Positions 48,246-61,200 of a DNA stretch of 64,000 nt are shown piece after piece. The notes under the pieces are model-generated. The model was not told where the DNA came from. It did not search any database and saw nothing but the letters and a program-made list of their open reading frames with translations. The position numbers and the translations under genes are program-made. Source of the stretch: Phorcus lineatus (lineage: Eukaryota; Mollusca; Gastropoda; Trochida; Trochidae); assembly GCA_921293015.1 (NCBI GenBank), contig OV121085.1:24813911-24877910 (forward strand), read 5' to 3'. The number at the start of each line of letters is the position of its first letter. Position 1 is the first letter of the stretch.

Positions 48246-48540
48246 TGTTTCCATATCAAAAAGTTGCAAGACTTGTGTTGATAGGACATAGACATAGGAA
48301 TTCCCTTAGAAAACCAATGTAAAAAGCTTGGAGTCGGTGATAAATGTTGGTGCAGAAATTCATCACTTTACGATGCGAACTTACAAAACGCGACATTGAA
48401 TTGCTGATTGTCAAACGAAATGGCCAGAACGTTGTGATTACTGCATACTATATTATGGCCACGCACTATGTTGTCGGCGGATTAGCCGCGCTATATACAC
48501 GTTTCTATTCGCAACTTCATGGGCGCCGCCATCTTGGTGT

Positions 48541-49639
48541 CACGTGAACGTCCGCCATTAAGGTGCTGAAGAAAACGTCAAACCGTCTGACGTCAGTGTG
48601 TATAGGTGCGACGTAAAACCGAACGCTTTATCACATCTCACAGACGTTTTAGATGAAAACCCAACAATATCCTAACTTAAATTATTGTTCAATATGTATA
48701 GTAAATGAAAAAAAATATAAATAGAGAATTATGTCTGTAAAACAACACTATGTCAGCGATGAATATAAATCATAACTGAATAAATCATATTATTTTCATT
48801 AATTTTTCATGCAACATGTAAGAAACGTTTTTTCGTTTGTCTTTATTCAATATATTTGATTGACATAATTACAGTCACTTATTCAAGAAAATCGCCCGCA
48901 TTTAAATATTCTAATTGCGCAGGCTATGAAATGTAGAAGGGTTTTTTTAAAAAACGCTGAAATACGGGCAGTAGCTTGAAACAGGTTTAAATGTTTCCAC
49001 TCTCATCTACCGAACCGTGCTACTCAAATGCGAATGGTAAAAGTTTTGCCATGAACTTAAATATTGAATAGTAAAGCATAAATAATTTTCTTGAACTACG
49101 TACGTTCCTTTTTTATTACTGGAAAACTTTGCGGGTTGAACTCATTTGATGCTTGAAGAACATGATTTATATGTAATTATCTCATTAAAATTATCTGTTT
49201 AAAAACTATTGTCATCAGTTTTACAGATATATATGTACATAATCAATCACCGATATAAAAGTTTTTGAAATCATAGGCAAGGGGAACGGGAAATATTAAT
49301 AACTTCGTATATAGTACTTATATATTCACATAACGCATTTAATTAAGTTAAATGTGTTTTATTTATATGATTTGACATTCACTGATACAAACGTTGTCTA
49401 TGAAAACATCATATACGTACGAAAAGCTTTTTGTTACATTTATTGGGCGCAAATAAGTTATCTCCCATATTCTATGTATTCTAATTCTTCCGTCAGAACT
49501 TTGCAAACACATTTCTAATTAACTCCAAGTATGACATTTTGCTTGTTTTTTTAAAAATACTTTCATTTCTTGCAATTCTCCTATGCAAATTTTCCCGCCA
49601 GGGGCTCGGCAACTTTGTCTGTAGTAGAGAACTGTTCTA
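48541..49639. other. Non-coding stretch
   Basis: AT-rich, no gene recognised. The first part may still be LTR or its flank, because the outer LTR border of Gypsy-b could not be fixed. Confidence 0.35.
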
Positions 49640-49855
49640 CACGCAGTCAGGTTTGGGTGCAATGCTACACTGAAATTCAGCGCAGTACCACCCATGGTTC
49701 GCTAGTTCCAGCCGATGCTCGCAGGTTTCACCGCAATGCATAGCCACTATAGTGTTGCGGGCTTTCTCCCTGCAATAATACTAGCAGCCGCGATATAAGT
49801 GAAATAATCTTGAAAGCGGCGTTAAACACCAACTCACCTCACCTCCTATGCAAAT
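49640..49855 (+). repeat. Mollusc-type SINE
   Basis: The stretch ends with TGAAAGCGGCGTTAAACACC followed by AACTCACCTCACC. This 3' end with a CTCAC-type tail resembles short interspersed repeats I know from gastropod and bivalve genomes. The upstream part (TTTGGGTGCAATGCTACACTG and on) is non-coding. I judge the family by memory of its 3' end only. Confidence 0.55.
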
Positions 49856-51059
49856 TTAATTTTCTAACCAACACATATTCATGTACCTATATGAACATGT
49901 ATACATGTTCTTGTCGCAGACGTCTTTTAGGATAATGTTCATTAGCTGACGTTGAGGTTTTTCGATGTTTGGCTTCATATAAAAAAATGCTTTTTTCCAG
50001 CATTTGATTCACGTCCAACACGGAATGTTTTTAAATAAACTTGAATAAAAAAGGATTAAAACTCAATTGATCTATAGACAGCATATTACTTTCTGCAATT
50101 CCAGAAATATGGGCTACGGCCCGATGTGTTTCCTACTTTTTGGATTGCTTGTTTCGGAGTTAAATACTGAAATTTTCCAATTTAGTATGATTCGATGTAA
50201 CGTTGACCCGTACCTAAATTAGATGTAGAAAACTTCGTTACCTTATAGCCCTAATATGTTAATGACATACACCCGGTTAATGTTAATTACTTTTACCAAA
50301 CCAGACTGTTTTCATGATATTTTAAAAGATTAAATCAAACCTCAAGCACTCAATACTATTTAGAAAAAAAGACTATCATTTTCCGAAATTATACATTCTA
50401 AACAACTTAAAATCATACACACACGGCTTTGGTAAGTATTTAATTTCTCTTTTCCTTATAAGGCTTACGTATTGTGTAATAGTTTTTTAAAATGTGGGGT
50501 TTTTTTACTTCAAGTTCCACGTTTTTTAACATTTAAAAAATATCGAATTCAAGATAAAGGTATTGTCTTGGATTTCAAACTTTGTTAAGTATAATATAGC
50601 CTAAAATAATAATTGTTATAGGCTGTAGAGGTCTTTTCCTTATTATGACATTTATTTCAGGATATTTGTCGTCTATTTCAAATTCAACCCGTGTTGTAAT
50701 TGTTGAAATATAAAATTTTATTGGATTTAGTACAATTTTTAGGCCATATCCCATTGTTATTTAATCATTTTCTAACGTTTTCCCCTTGTGTGTTCGCGTC
50801 CGTCATAGTATGAACAAGCCGTCAATCAGCACCTCAATGGCGGCCGACGATAGCGCCCCTACCTAGCAAGAAGGATAACATTAATCATTGTGAAATAGAA
50901 ACGTGTTTTGATTGTCAGTGACTTACCGTCTTTCATCTTCCCCGGATGACTTCTCGTCGTTATGCTGGTGTTGATTGTGTTGTTGTTGTTGATAAATATA
51001 ATCATACTTACCTTAATTTATTTTGTTAAAAGATCAAACAAGAACTAAGGGACCGGTCA
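49856..51059. other. Non-coding stretch
   Basis: No gene recognised. A GC-richer patch at about 50,790-50,870 includes CAATGGCGGCCGACG, a YY1-like phrase, which could be a promoter remnant. Confidence 0.35.
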
Positions 51060-51172
51060 TTTATTACAGGGGGGGTTCCAGGGGAGGGTCAGATAAAAAT
51101 ATACAGCCACCAGGGGAGGGTCATGAAAAAAAATACGAAAGGCTGGGGAGGGTCATTCTAAAATAGACAGTT
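51060..51172 (+). repeat. GGGGAGGGTCA repeat, left copy
   Basis: Three nearby copies of GGGGAGGGTCA(T/G) alternating with A-rich runs (TGAAAAAAAATACG). The same pattern recurs in direct orientation at 57,690-57,785, just outside the other side of Gypsy-c. Confidence 0.65.
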
Positions 51173-51400
51173 ATAAAACCATCTTCCTTTAGCAACTGAA
51201 AGAGGGGCTGAAACATTATCATAAAGCCTTATCAAATGAAAAAAATTTCCAGAATTTGAGCAAGACTGGTCTATATTCTTCAAAACTTAAAAAATCACTA
51301 TGAATTCACTGCCCAATTCATTGTTCTTATACTTATAGAACAAAAGGTAGAAAAATGGTTCTGTTGGACTGAGAGTTTATACAAGTAGTTACTATATAAC

Positions 51401-51559
51401 TGTGGTGTTTTACCACGATCAAAAATAGCACAACTCAAGTTATGGCGGGCGGAAGTGAACATCTTTTATTTCACGGGGTACCACTCGATTATCGAGACAA
51501 TAAGATCGAGGTTAATTAGTAACGTGACTGTCATGTGACAGAGTTCTAAATATACCACA
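51401..51559 (-). repeat. Gypsy-c 3' LTR
   Basis: 159 bp, TG...CA, almost identical to 56,326-56,484, flanked by ATAAC at 51,396-51,400. Confidence 0.93.
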
Positions 51560-51996
51560 GTTCCTCCCTACGAAATGTAGAACTTCTCAATGGAATAAAG
51601 TTTTGTTAAAACATAAAATCAAGGAACTCAAACTGCTTGGTACTTTGGTCATCAAGTCCATTCCAATGTTGACCTTCAACATTATAGAAACACTGTAACA
51701 GTTTTTAACAGTTCAACACAAAAAATGAAGTGCAAACACTTTTAAATTATAATTTACTACTGTGAGTGGTCACTCGAGCTGTAACCAAACACATGGTGAA
51801 CTGGGGATTATTGTGCCCCATAAACACTTTCACCACTTTAACACTAACTTTCAAAAGTTAACATAAATCAATATTGATTATTTCACAGGTCAAGCCTCTT
51901 AGGAGCTCGACGAATGCGACTGGAACGTCGAACCTCTTGTTGGGGTTCTTGAGGAAGTTTAACCTCTTCACTAAATCTCTTAGCTGGAGTGTTGGA

Positions 51997-52340
51997 GTGG
52001 AGCACAGTGGTGTAGTGGTAAGCTTGCTTGCCTCTCACGCCAGAGACCCGGGTTCGAATCCCGGTGGAGACACCAAACATTTGTGACTTGGGTCTCATCC
52101 TGTGTTGTGTCCCTGGGCAAGACACTTCATCCACTTTGCACTCAGTTCACCCAGCTGTACAAATGGGTACCTGAACAAGGGGGAAGTACGGACCTATACG
52201 GTCGCGCGGAGCGCTTGTTAATCGGCAGCACCGAAAGTACTATCCCTCCAGGGTAATAATACTCATGGCGCTTTGAGCATGCTTTGTCATGGATATATGC
52301 GCGGTATAAGAATGCTATTATTATTATTATTATTATTATC
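51997..52340 (+). repeat. tRNA-derived SINE with ATT tail, inserted in Gypsy-c
   Basis: The tRNA-like head has an A-box-like TGTAGTGGTAAGC (about 52,010) and a B box GGGTTCGAATCCCGGT (52,050-52,065). A central domain with TGTGTCCCTGGGCAAGACAC and CACCCAGCTGTACAAATGGG follows, and the end is an (ATT)n tail. A second, 5'-truncated copy lies at 63,751-63,990. Confidence 0.85.
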
Positions 52341-55300
52341 ACTTGGGGTTGTCATGACAACCTCTGAGGCATTTTCACTAGATTGAACATTAGTCTTTGA
52401 TGACATTTGAATTTCTGATTTGATCAACATGCCGTCTCCATATCGTAGTAGGACCGACTTCTACCTCATATGACATTGGGCCCTTCCTTGCTGTTACAAC
52501 ACCAGGTACCCACTTGTGATCGTTCCTATATTCTCCAGCTGCTACAGTCTGTCCAATCTCAAACTCTCTCAAAACTCCTGTCCCAGAGTCATGTTTAGCT
52601 TGGTGGCTTTCAACCGTGCGTCTCACATTTGGCTTAACTAGGTCAAGACGTGTCCGCAAGTTCCTGTTCATCATCAGCATAGCCGGAGATTCATTCGTAG
52701 TGCAGTGTGGTGTATTCCTATATGTCAACAGGAATCTTGATAGTTTTGTCTGAATGTCCCCTTTCTCCTCTTTCATTGCGCGAAGAGCTTGCTTGAATGT
52801 GTGAACAAAGCTATATATATATGATACGGAGCACTTGTTGTATGACGAATTCCGTTCACTTTCAGAAATTCTCTGAATTCAGCACTGACAAATTGTGGGC
52901 CATTGTCAGAAATTAGATGCTCAGGTAGACCAGTCCTTGCAAAAATAGTTCTCAACATCGTGATTGTTCTCTCAGATGAGGTAGACTTTGTCATAATTAC
53001 CTCGGGCCATTTGGAATGTGCATCTACCACTACCAAAAACATGTGTCCAAAGAATGGACCTGCATAGTCAACGTGTATACGTTGCCATGCGGTGGATGGC
53101 CACTCCCAGGGATGTAGGGGTGCCTGCTTAGGCATATTCTTGCACATTTCACATCCATTACAGTGTTTGGCTGACTGTTCAATATCAGAGTCTATTCCTG
53201 GCCACCAAAAGTAACTTCGGCTCAGAGCCTTCATTTTCACAACTCCCAGATGCCCAGTGTGTAGTTCCTGTAACATCTGATGCCGCAACTTCTGTGGTAT
53301 CACAACCCTAACTCCCCACATAACACATCCTTGATGTACAGAGAGTTCATGTCTCCTGTTGTGGAAAGCCGTCAGTCCATCCGGGGGCTTTTCAGGCCAG
53401 CCTTGCATAGTTGCCTCGTACACCTGACTCAACAGTGGATCTGTTCTTGTTGCAGATTTCACCATCTCACTGGTCACTGGTAAGGGATGAAATTGTTCCA
53501 TGTGGAAGATTTCAACCGAATCCACAAGTGTTTCATTTCCTGTTTCAAGAGGAAGTCTCGAGAGCCCGTCAGCGTTGCAGTGTTTCTTTGTGTTCTTGTA
53601 CACAATCGTGTAGTCATGAGCTGCCAGGTAAAGCGCATATCGTTGCATTCTTGCTGCCGCCATTGCTGGAATACCCTTGTCAGGACTGAGAATTGACGTA
53701 AGTGGTTGATGATCAGTGAGAATCGTGAATTTCCTTCCATAAACATATTGATGGAACTTCTTCACACCCCACACCAGTCCAAGAGCTTCTTTATCAATTT
53801 GAGAGTAGTTTCTTTCAGCTTTTGTCAAGCTACGTGAAGCAAAAGCGATCGGTTTCTCAGAACCATCAGGCATGATGTGTGATAATACAGCGCCTAATCC
53901 ATACGGTGATGCATCACATGCTACTCTCAGCTCCATATTTGGGTCATAGTGCGTCAGCACAAGATCAGATGTGACAAGTTCTTTTGCTTTCTTGAAAGCA
54001 TATTCACATGATTTGGACCATTTCCATTTCTTGTCCTTCTCAAGAAGTTCGTTGAGTGGTCTGAGCACTGTAGCCAAATCTGGTAGAAACCGATGATAGT
54101 AGTTGACGAGACCTAAGAATGCACGTAGCTCTGACACATTCTCAGGTGCCGGAGCATTGGCCATCGCTCGGGTCTTCTCGGGCATTTTATGTAGTCCGTG
54201 TTTGTCAATCACATGGCCACAGTATTCAATTTTGTCTTGGAAGAATGCACACTTTCCAACATTCACACGGAGGTTCTTCTCCTGTAATCTTTTCAGGACC
54301 ATCTCAAGGTTGGACAGATGATCATCTGCACTGTTTCCAGATATGATAATGTCATCAAGAATCACTTCAGTACGAGGGATACCTTGTAAAATCTGATCAA
54401 TTGTGCGCTGCCAAATGGAAGGTGCCGTTTTGATGCCAAAGGGTAACCGGTTGTATTGATAGAGCCCTTTTGACGTATTCACAGTCACATATTTCTTCGA
54501 GTTTTCATCCACTTCCATCTGTAAATATGCAGAAGTAAGATCTATTTTGGTGAATTGTTGGCCACCAGCTAACTTAGCAAAAATGTCCTCTATCCTAGGT
54601 AAAGGATATGTGACATCCTGTAGAACTGGATTTACAGTTACTTTAAAGTCACCACAGATTCGCACTGAACCATTTCCCTTCAGTATAGGAACAATTGGTG
54701 CTGCCCATTCACTATACTCTACCTTGGAAATTACACCCGTCATTTCAAGTCTATCCAACTCTGCATCCACTTTTGATCCAAGTGCATAAGGTACATTCCT
54801 AGCCTTGAAAAACTTTGCCTTGATGTCCTTAAGGGTGCCTAACCCTTCTTCGAACACACATGGGTACTTCTCAAGTAATGTTGTAAGTTCAACATTGGAA
54901 CTAACAGGTTTGTCAACCTTGTTAACAGACTCACCAAGGGTATGTATCTCTGCCCAATCAAGTTGTATGTTGCGGAACCATTCTCGCCCAAAAAGAATCT
55001 GCTGTCCTTCTGGCACAACATATAGATCAAGTTTCTTGTTCTGTGACTTGTACTTCACATCCACCTTCATCACACCTTTGGGTATCAACTTCTCACCAGT
55101 GTATGTTTTCATACATGTGTCTGACATTTTCACATGGGCAAATACATCCTTGTAAACATCATAAGGAATAACTGAGTATGCTGAACCTGTATCCAGATCC
55201 ATTTTGAGCACTCTCCCTACCACTTCAGGATTGACCCAAAATGATTCAGTGTTTGTGTCCCCTAAAGCATGTAAAGTACCAATCAAAAAGTCATCATTTG

Positions 55301-56308
55301 CATCATGATTTCCTAGATCTTCAGAAATGTTATGAATTTTCTTTGCCTTCCAATTTCTATCTACCTGTTTAGGTTTTGTTGAATTAGTGGACGATGGCTT
55401 TCCATGACATGCAGGGCTGATGTGACCTACTTTCTTGCATTTATGACATACAGCATGTTTATACTTGCAATCTTCTGGAGAGTGTGGGCCTTTCTCACAC
55501 CTGTAACAGTTACTTGTGTTGCTTGTTGTTTGTCGCTTACGGAAATGTTTCTTTCCCTGTAGACGATTAACACTGGCTGCATGTGAATCTGTACTCTTGC
55601 CTTGTAGTTCAGACATATCCCTTGATGCTGTTTCATCTAACTTTGCTGTGGTAACAGCTACCTCAAATGTCAACTTGCTATCTTTCAACATTCTCTGTTG
55701 GACTCTTTCATTCCTCAAACCAAATACAAATTGATCTCTCAGGGAAGTAGTCAAATTTGTACCAAATCTACAATGTATTGACAATTTTATCAGGTGCGCT
55801 ACATAATCAGCAATTGACTCGCCTTCATGTTGATGACGTTTAGAAAATCGAAAACGTTCTCCTATCTCCGTAGGTCTAGGATCTAAATGTTCATTCAAAA
55901 TTGCTACAATTCGGTCAAAACTGAGATCAGATGGTTTTTCTGGTGAACTCAAATTCTTCAATAATCCGTATGTTTCAAGACCCATTGAACTGAGAAAAGA
56001 CGGTACCTTGTTTTCGTTTGACACATTATTAGCAATGAAAAACAGTTCTGCACGTTCAACATAAGTTGACCAAGGTTCCTTAGATGGATCAAATACATCC
56101 AGATAGCCAATAAGACCTGCCTGACTTCGTGCCATTGTCGAGTGAGAATCAGTCCTAAAGTCAGTAACAACACCGTGCGCCCAACACGCTGCAGTGGTCT
56201 GAATCCGGTCAGAAATCGCGAACATCGACTCGTAACATCAAAAGTTCATTGGCACATATTTTCAAACATACCGGAACACTTTTTCCCTTTCCTTAGGCGA
56301 AGTATTCG

Positions 56309-56323
56309 CCATCCTCGTCGCCA
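56309..56323 (-). other. Primer-binding site, tRNA-Ser type (Gypsy-c)
   Basis: On the minus strand TGGCGACGAGGATGG follows the LTR end after two bases. It is complementary to the 3' end of metazoan tRNA-Ser (CCATCCTCGTCG plus CCA). Confidence 0.7.
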
Positions 56324-56325
56324 AT

Positions 56326-56484
56326 TGTGGTGTTTTACCACGATCAAAAATAGCACAACTCAAGTTATGGCGGGCGGAAGTGAACAACTTTTATTTCACG
56401 GGGTACCACTCGATTATCGAGACAATAAGATCGAGGTTAATTAGTAACGTGACTGTCATGTGACAGAGTTCTAAATATACCACA
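56326..56484 (-). repeat. Gypsy-c 5' LTR
   Basis: 159 bp, flanked on its outer side by ATAAC (56,485-56,489), matching the duplication at the other end. Confidence 0.93.
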
Positions 56485-56489
56485 ATAAC

Positions 56490-57689
56490 AGGTGTTTGCT
56501 ATAGTTTTATACAACAAAGATGCATATTTGGTAACTCATAGACTCATTAAGTTAAAAACAGCTAGTCAAATTATCAATATTTGAATGGTTATAATAGTCT
56601 TTCTCAATGATACAAAGTTATGAAACACTTTAGCAGAAGGCTTGATTGGTGCAAATTTGTTAATATAGCCATACTTTTGAAAAATATCTAAATGCATATT
56701 AATAAAAATAAATTCAAATGTTGATATTTAAAAAGATTGGGAACATTTGCTATATTCATACTTCAGCTTCCATACTTCTCGTTTTTTGTTCCTCTCATAT
56801 CTCAAACACTTATGTTTAAATATTATGTAGCATGTAAAAAATGTAAGATATGTAATTCTATGATTTTTAGATGTGTTTTTTTATCCTTATGTTATGTACC
56901 TTCAAAATTCTATAGATTTCTTGTGCTACAGACTTACTGTAGACGTTTAAATTTGTCTTAATCAAATTCAAATGTTATGAAATTTAATAGTTTAATTCCT
57001 ATGATGTTAAAATTACTCTGAAAGTATTTGTAGATATATTTGAAACCTTTTTTTCGCTTTGAAGAATAATTATGTCTAGAGCTTATCTCCCAACCTGGTC
57101 CTTCAATGGTTTTGTCAATTTCTTAATTCATTATTTCAAGTTTTCAGTGGAATAATGTGGGCAAGACATGGAATTTTTAACTAGTGCAATATCTTAAGCT
57201 CTTTTAATCGCTGTTGAAAGTAATTTCAATAAAGAAGTTGATCATCCATAAAAAAAATTCCTTATCTTCCTTACTGCTAACCTATTTTGTTATTTCAAGA
57301 TAAAAAAGACATTGTGATTTGAATTTTTAAAATAAATGAAGTATGAGCCTTTAAAAGTAATCTCAGAATGCATTCATTCAACTTTCAAAGATAGAATTTA
57401 CACTATGTTAAACATATGTATGTATTATAAGCAATGGTATTCAAAACCTTGTTCGATATGCAGTTGATTTTCTAGGATGCTTTCTGTTAAAAAAAAAGTG
57501 TTAATAAAACTGATTTTAAAACGCTATAGACCACTATCAGACATCATGTAAAACCCATCAATGGAAACTAGGGTATATATCTGTTTCTTTTCAACATTAT
57601 TTTAAGTGTTACTAAAAGAAGTTTCTCTTTTGGAAATATCAAAGAAAACAATTTGAATGTAGAACCGACCATAAATTTTCAAAGAAGAA
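56490..57689. other. Non-coding stretch
   Basis: Very AT-rich and without a recognised gene or repeat. Confidence 0.45.
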
Positions 57690-57785
57690 GATTTGGGGGA
57701 GGGTCATGATAAAAAATACGCTTAAATGGGAAGGGCCATGAAAAAAATTACGACGAGTTGGGGAGGGCGAAATTTTTATAGACAA
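57690..57785 (+). repeat. GGGGAGGGTCA repeat, right copy
   Basis: GGGGGAGGGTCATGATAAAAAA and related units in the same orientation as at 51,060-51,172. The two copies bracket Gypsy-c plus about 1.2 kb of flank, suggesting that Gypsy-c landed in an older element or satellite-like repeat of this family. Confidence 0.6.
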
Positions 57786-57844
57786 TCCAAAGAGAAAAAA
57801 CATCAGATAACTCTTTATTTCCATATAAAATTGTTTTTAAACTG

Positions 57845-58021
57845 TAACCATTGTCGAGAATAACGCTGCATTTCTTAGCAGTGAGAAATTTGGACATATG
57901 AGTAAATTATGTGATGTATCTTTGTGTTCTGCGCCGCATGAACATGACGGGTAATTTGAAACATGTCTCTCAAATTTATGAAAATTTAGATCACTACATC
58001 CTAAACGAAGTCTGTAATGAG
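57845..58021 (-). pseudogene. LINE 3' fragment, distal part
   Basis: The minus strand encodes YPSCSCGAEHKDTSHNLLIC and a short following stretch, the zinc tail of the LINE family also seen at 8.6, 9.8 and 22.7 kb. The rest of this copy lies across the inserted elements at 63,403-63,750. Confidence 0.65.
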
Positions 58022-58143
58022 TACCGGGAATTCTCGTATTTAAGCCCTGCGGGCTTAATAACGAGTTTAAATTTCGAATTTAAGCCCATGGGCTTAAAAT
58101 TTGAAATTAATCTTAGAGTGGTCTCCCTTTCAAAATTTCAAAC

Positions 58144-58263
58144 TGTTCGTAGTCAAGATGTTTATTCGTAAGCATGGCGGTTACAAGCAACTCGTTCATC
58201 CAGCCAAGCACAAAAAAACTGGAATGGCATCCGAACACACGGAATATGAGTCATATCGTAACA
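58144..58263 (-). repeat. Gypsy-d 3' LTR
   Basis: About 120 bp, from TGTTCGTAGTC to GTAACA. A close match to 62,829-62,950, with about four differences. The outer duplication CAAAC lies at 58,139-58,143. Confidence 0.9.
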
Positions 58264-61200
58264 TCCTCCTTCTCATACAAACAACATTCTTATAAACATG
58301 TTGAACCATAAAATTATTAAAAGGTAGCTCCCTTTGAACTGTAAGTGAAATACTAACAAAATATAACTATTAAACATTAAATGCGAAAAGATCCTTTAAG
58401 ATTCCACTTAAGAGTCTTTTAAATTCAAAACAGTACTTTAAAAGTTTAACACTGGAACCGAAGAGTTAAGCTTAAAGCTAAACACAACTAGAACAGGAAG
58501 TCAGTCCAGGACATAGTCTTTTGTGAGCCTTTCAGGCATTTTTACAGTTCGAGTGGATCGTCTTGGTGAACTAGGTACATCCTGTGTGGCTCACACAGGA
58601 TGTTGCTGGCAGTCGTAGTTGCTGGCATAGGTGTCTTGGGCGCCTCTACCTCAGGCCTGTTCAAAGCGTAGTCAGGGTTGGATGTCTCCATCCTTGGAGT
58701 CTCCTCAGCCGTCTCCCTGAGGAACTTGCGATTACGACGATACTCTTTCCCATCAACGTTGACAATGTAGGACCTAGGTGATACTTGTTGAACACAAGTG
58801 CCTAACTTCCACTTTCCACCTCGGTCTGTTGGAGATGGCTGGACACGGACAGCTTGACCTGTGATAAGATCTGGAAGCGCTTTGGAACCACGGTCATAAT
58901 AAAGCTTGGCTTTTTTCATTTTGTCATTTTTATCAGCTGTAACATTGTCCACAATATTTGGTTTGAGCAACTCAATAGCCACAGGTAGCAATGTGCGAGT
59001 TCTTCTTGACATGAGTCGTTGAACTGGGCTGCTATTCATACCCTCTGTTGGTGTATTGCGCCAGTCAAGAATGGCTTTCCAAGGATCTCTGTGATCCCTT
59101 TTGGATTTCTTGATAAGTCTTTTGGATATCTTCACGGCGGACTCCGCTTTCCCATTTGACTGGCTGTGATATGGTGAGGAGGTCACATGTTCAAACTCCC
59201 AGTCTCTCGTGAACTGTCCGAACTCTGCAGATGTAAGTTGTGGACCATTATCAGTAACCACTTTGTCAGGGATGCCGTGGCGACTGAATTGAGACTTCAT
59301 GCACTGAATGATGCTTTCCGAGGTGGTGTCTGGAAGTTTATCGATCTCCCAGTAATCTGAATAGTAGTCCACCTGCACAAGGTAATCATCACCATCAAGA
59401 GTAATGAGGTCTGCATCTATCTTGCTCCATGGCCTTCCCGGAATTTCATGTGTCATCAGCGGTTCCTTCTGCTGTTTGTTTGTAAGTTCCCCACATGTAG
59501 AACACTTACTGACATAATCCTTAATGTCAGCACTCATGTTTGGCCAGTACAGGGCATCACGTGCCTTGCGAATACAAGCCTCTGCTCCAAGGTGGCTTGA
59601 ATGAATGCGTTGCAGCATTCTGATTTGAGAGCTGGAGGGAAAACAACATGACAACCTTTGTAGAGGATACCATTTTGAACAGTTAATTCCTCCCTGAAGT
59701 TCCAGTACTCTCTGATACATATTGGAACTTCCTCTCGGATTTCTGGCCAGCCTGCAAGAACTGTTGATTTCAGGGTCTGCAAGGTGATATCCTGGTCTGT
59801 CAGGCTTTGAATCTGATGAAGTCTTTGGTCAGTAACAGGAATGTATTCAGCTGCATTGACTTCTTCCAGTTCGGTGATTAGTGAACGTTCGCTGGAGATT
59901 GCAAAAATCTCGTAGTCATTAAGATTGAGAGAAGGTTCCACTGTCCTCAATGGTAAAGCAGCTCGTGATAGGAAGTCTGCAATGTACATTTCAGAGCCTT
60001 TCTTGTAATTCACGTCAAGATGATATTTCTGGAGCCTGAGGAGCATTCTCTGTAATCTCTTTGGAGAAGAGAGTAGGGACTTCTTGAAGATACTCTCAAG
60101 GGGCTTGTGGTCTGTGTCTACATGGACCACCTTTCGTCCATAGACATACTGGTCAAAATGTTCACAAGCAAACACGATTGCCAGGCATTCTTTTTCTATT
60201 TGTGCGTAACGCCGTTCATTTTGTGAGAGGGATCTTGACGCAAAGCATACTGGTTGTCCATTCTGAAGTAGGGCAGATCCAAGACCAACTTCACTCGCAT
60301 CAGCTTGAATTGTCACCTCATCATTGACGTCATAGTATCTCAGCACTGGTGTGCTGGTCACTAGTTTCTTGATCTGATCGAAGTCATTTTCATGTTGTTT
60401 CTGCCAACACCACACAGCATCCTTGTCTAGAAGTCGCCTAAGGGGTTCACAGACCTCAGAGAGACGAGGCATAAACCTGGACAAGTAGTTGATGAAGCCG
60501 ATGAAACAGTGAACACTCTTTGCATTTGTTGGCTTAGGCATATCTGTGACAGCCCGCACTTTTTCAGGATCTAGTTGGAGACCATCAGCTGTTAGGAGGT
60601 GACCAAGGTATGGAATGGCTGATTGACGTAGTCGAAGTTTAGACTTGTTGAGTTTCAAATTTGTCTGTCTAGCTCTCTCAAGTAGTTTAACCAGATTCTT
60701 GTCATGATCTGTATTTGCTTCCTCAAGTGTGTCACCGCAGCCATACACAAGGATATCATCATGAATTACCGCAACACCAGGTAATCCCTCCAAGACTGTC
60801 GCCTCTGATATTCTTCAGGAGCTGTGGCAATGCCAAACGGCATACGTAACCAGCGATAGCGACCAAGGGGAGTCCAGAAGGTAGTTAAGTAACTGCTAGC
60901 CTCATCAAGTTTTACTTGCCAGAATCCATCCTTAGCGTCAAGTGTTGAGAAGACCTTGGCGTTTCCTAGATGCGGTAGAACTTCATCAATTGTTGGTATC
61001 TGGTAGTGTGACCTTTTTAAGGCCAAGTTCAAATCCTTTGGATCCAAGCATATTCGAACCTTGCCCGGTTTCTTCACTGCTACCATGCTGATCCACTCAG
61101 TTGGTTGAGTCACTTTAGTAAGAACACCTCTTTCAACAAGTTCATTAACCTTCTTCTTGACATCTTGTTTTAATGCGACAGCCATTCGCCGAGGTTGATG

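Larger units (their letters stand above)
29150..48540 (-). mobile_element. Broken Gypsy element, host of the nested transposons (Gypsy-b)
   Basis: Gypsy-type fossil on the minus strand, split by element A, so its own sequence lies at about 45,910-48,540 and 29,150-29,765. From its 5' side: part of an LTR starting at 48,246, a tRNA-Leu primer-binding site (48,232-48,245), gag with zinc knuckle (about 47,080-47,890), protease (about 46,670-47,000, DLGATCNI), reverse transcriptase (about 45,910-46,500, continuing at 29,590-29,757), then RNase H (about 29,160-29,590). Integrase and 3' LTR are not found at the left side. About four or five breaks besides the insertion. The insertion point shows an 8-bp duplication. 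Confidence 0.85.
51401..56484 (-). mobile_element. Young, nearly whole Gypsy element (Gypsy-c)
   Basis: Gypsy-type LTR retrotransposon, 5,084 bp, on the minus strand. 159-bp LTRs (51,401-51,559 and 56,326-56,484) begin TGTGGTG, end ACCACA and differ at about one position. The 5-bp target duplication is ATAAC on both sides. A tRNA-Ser-type primer site follows the 5' LTR. Parts in order: gag with two zinc knuckles, protease (DLDTGSAYS), reverse transcriptase, RNase H and integrase (about 52,400-56,225). The region near the 3' LTR holds a SINE insertion. Besides that insertion it has only about one or two breaks. Near-identical LTRs mean recent insertion. Confidence 0.92.

Noticed and set aside
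51997-52075. tRNA gene inside Gypsy-c
   Set aside because: It is the head of a SINE, since the same tail follows in a second copy at 63.75 kb.
53280-55734. Plus-strand frames across Gypsy-c
   Set aside because: All are shadows of the long minus-strand gag-pol coding region.
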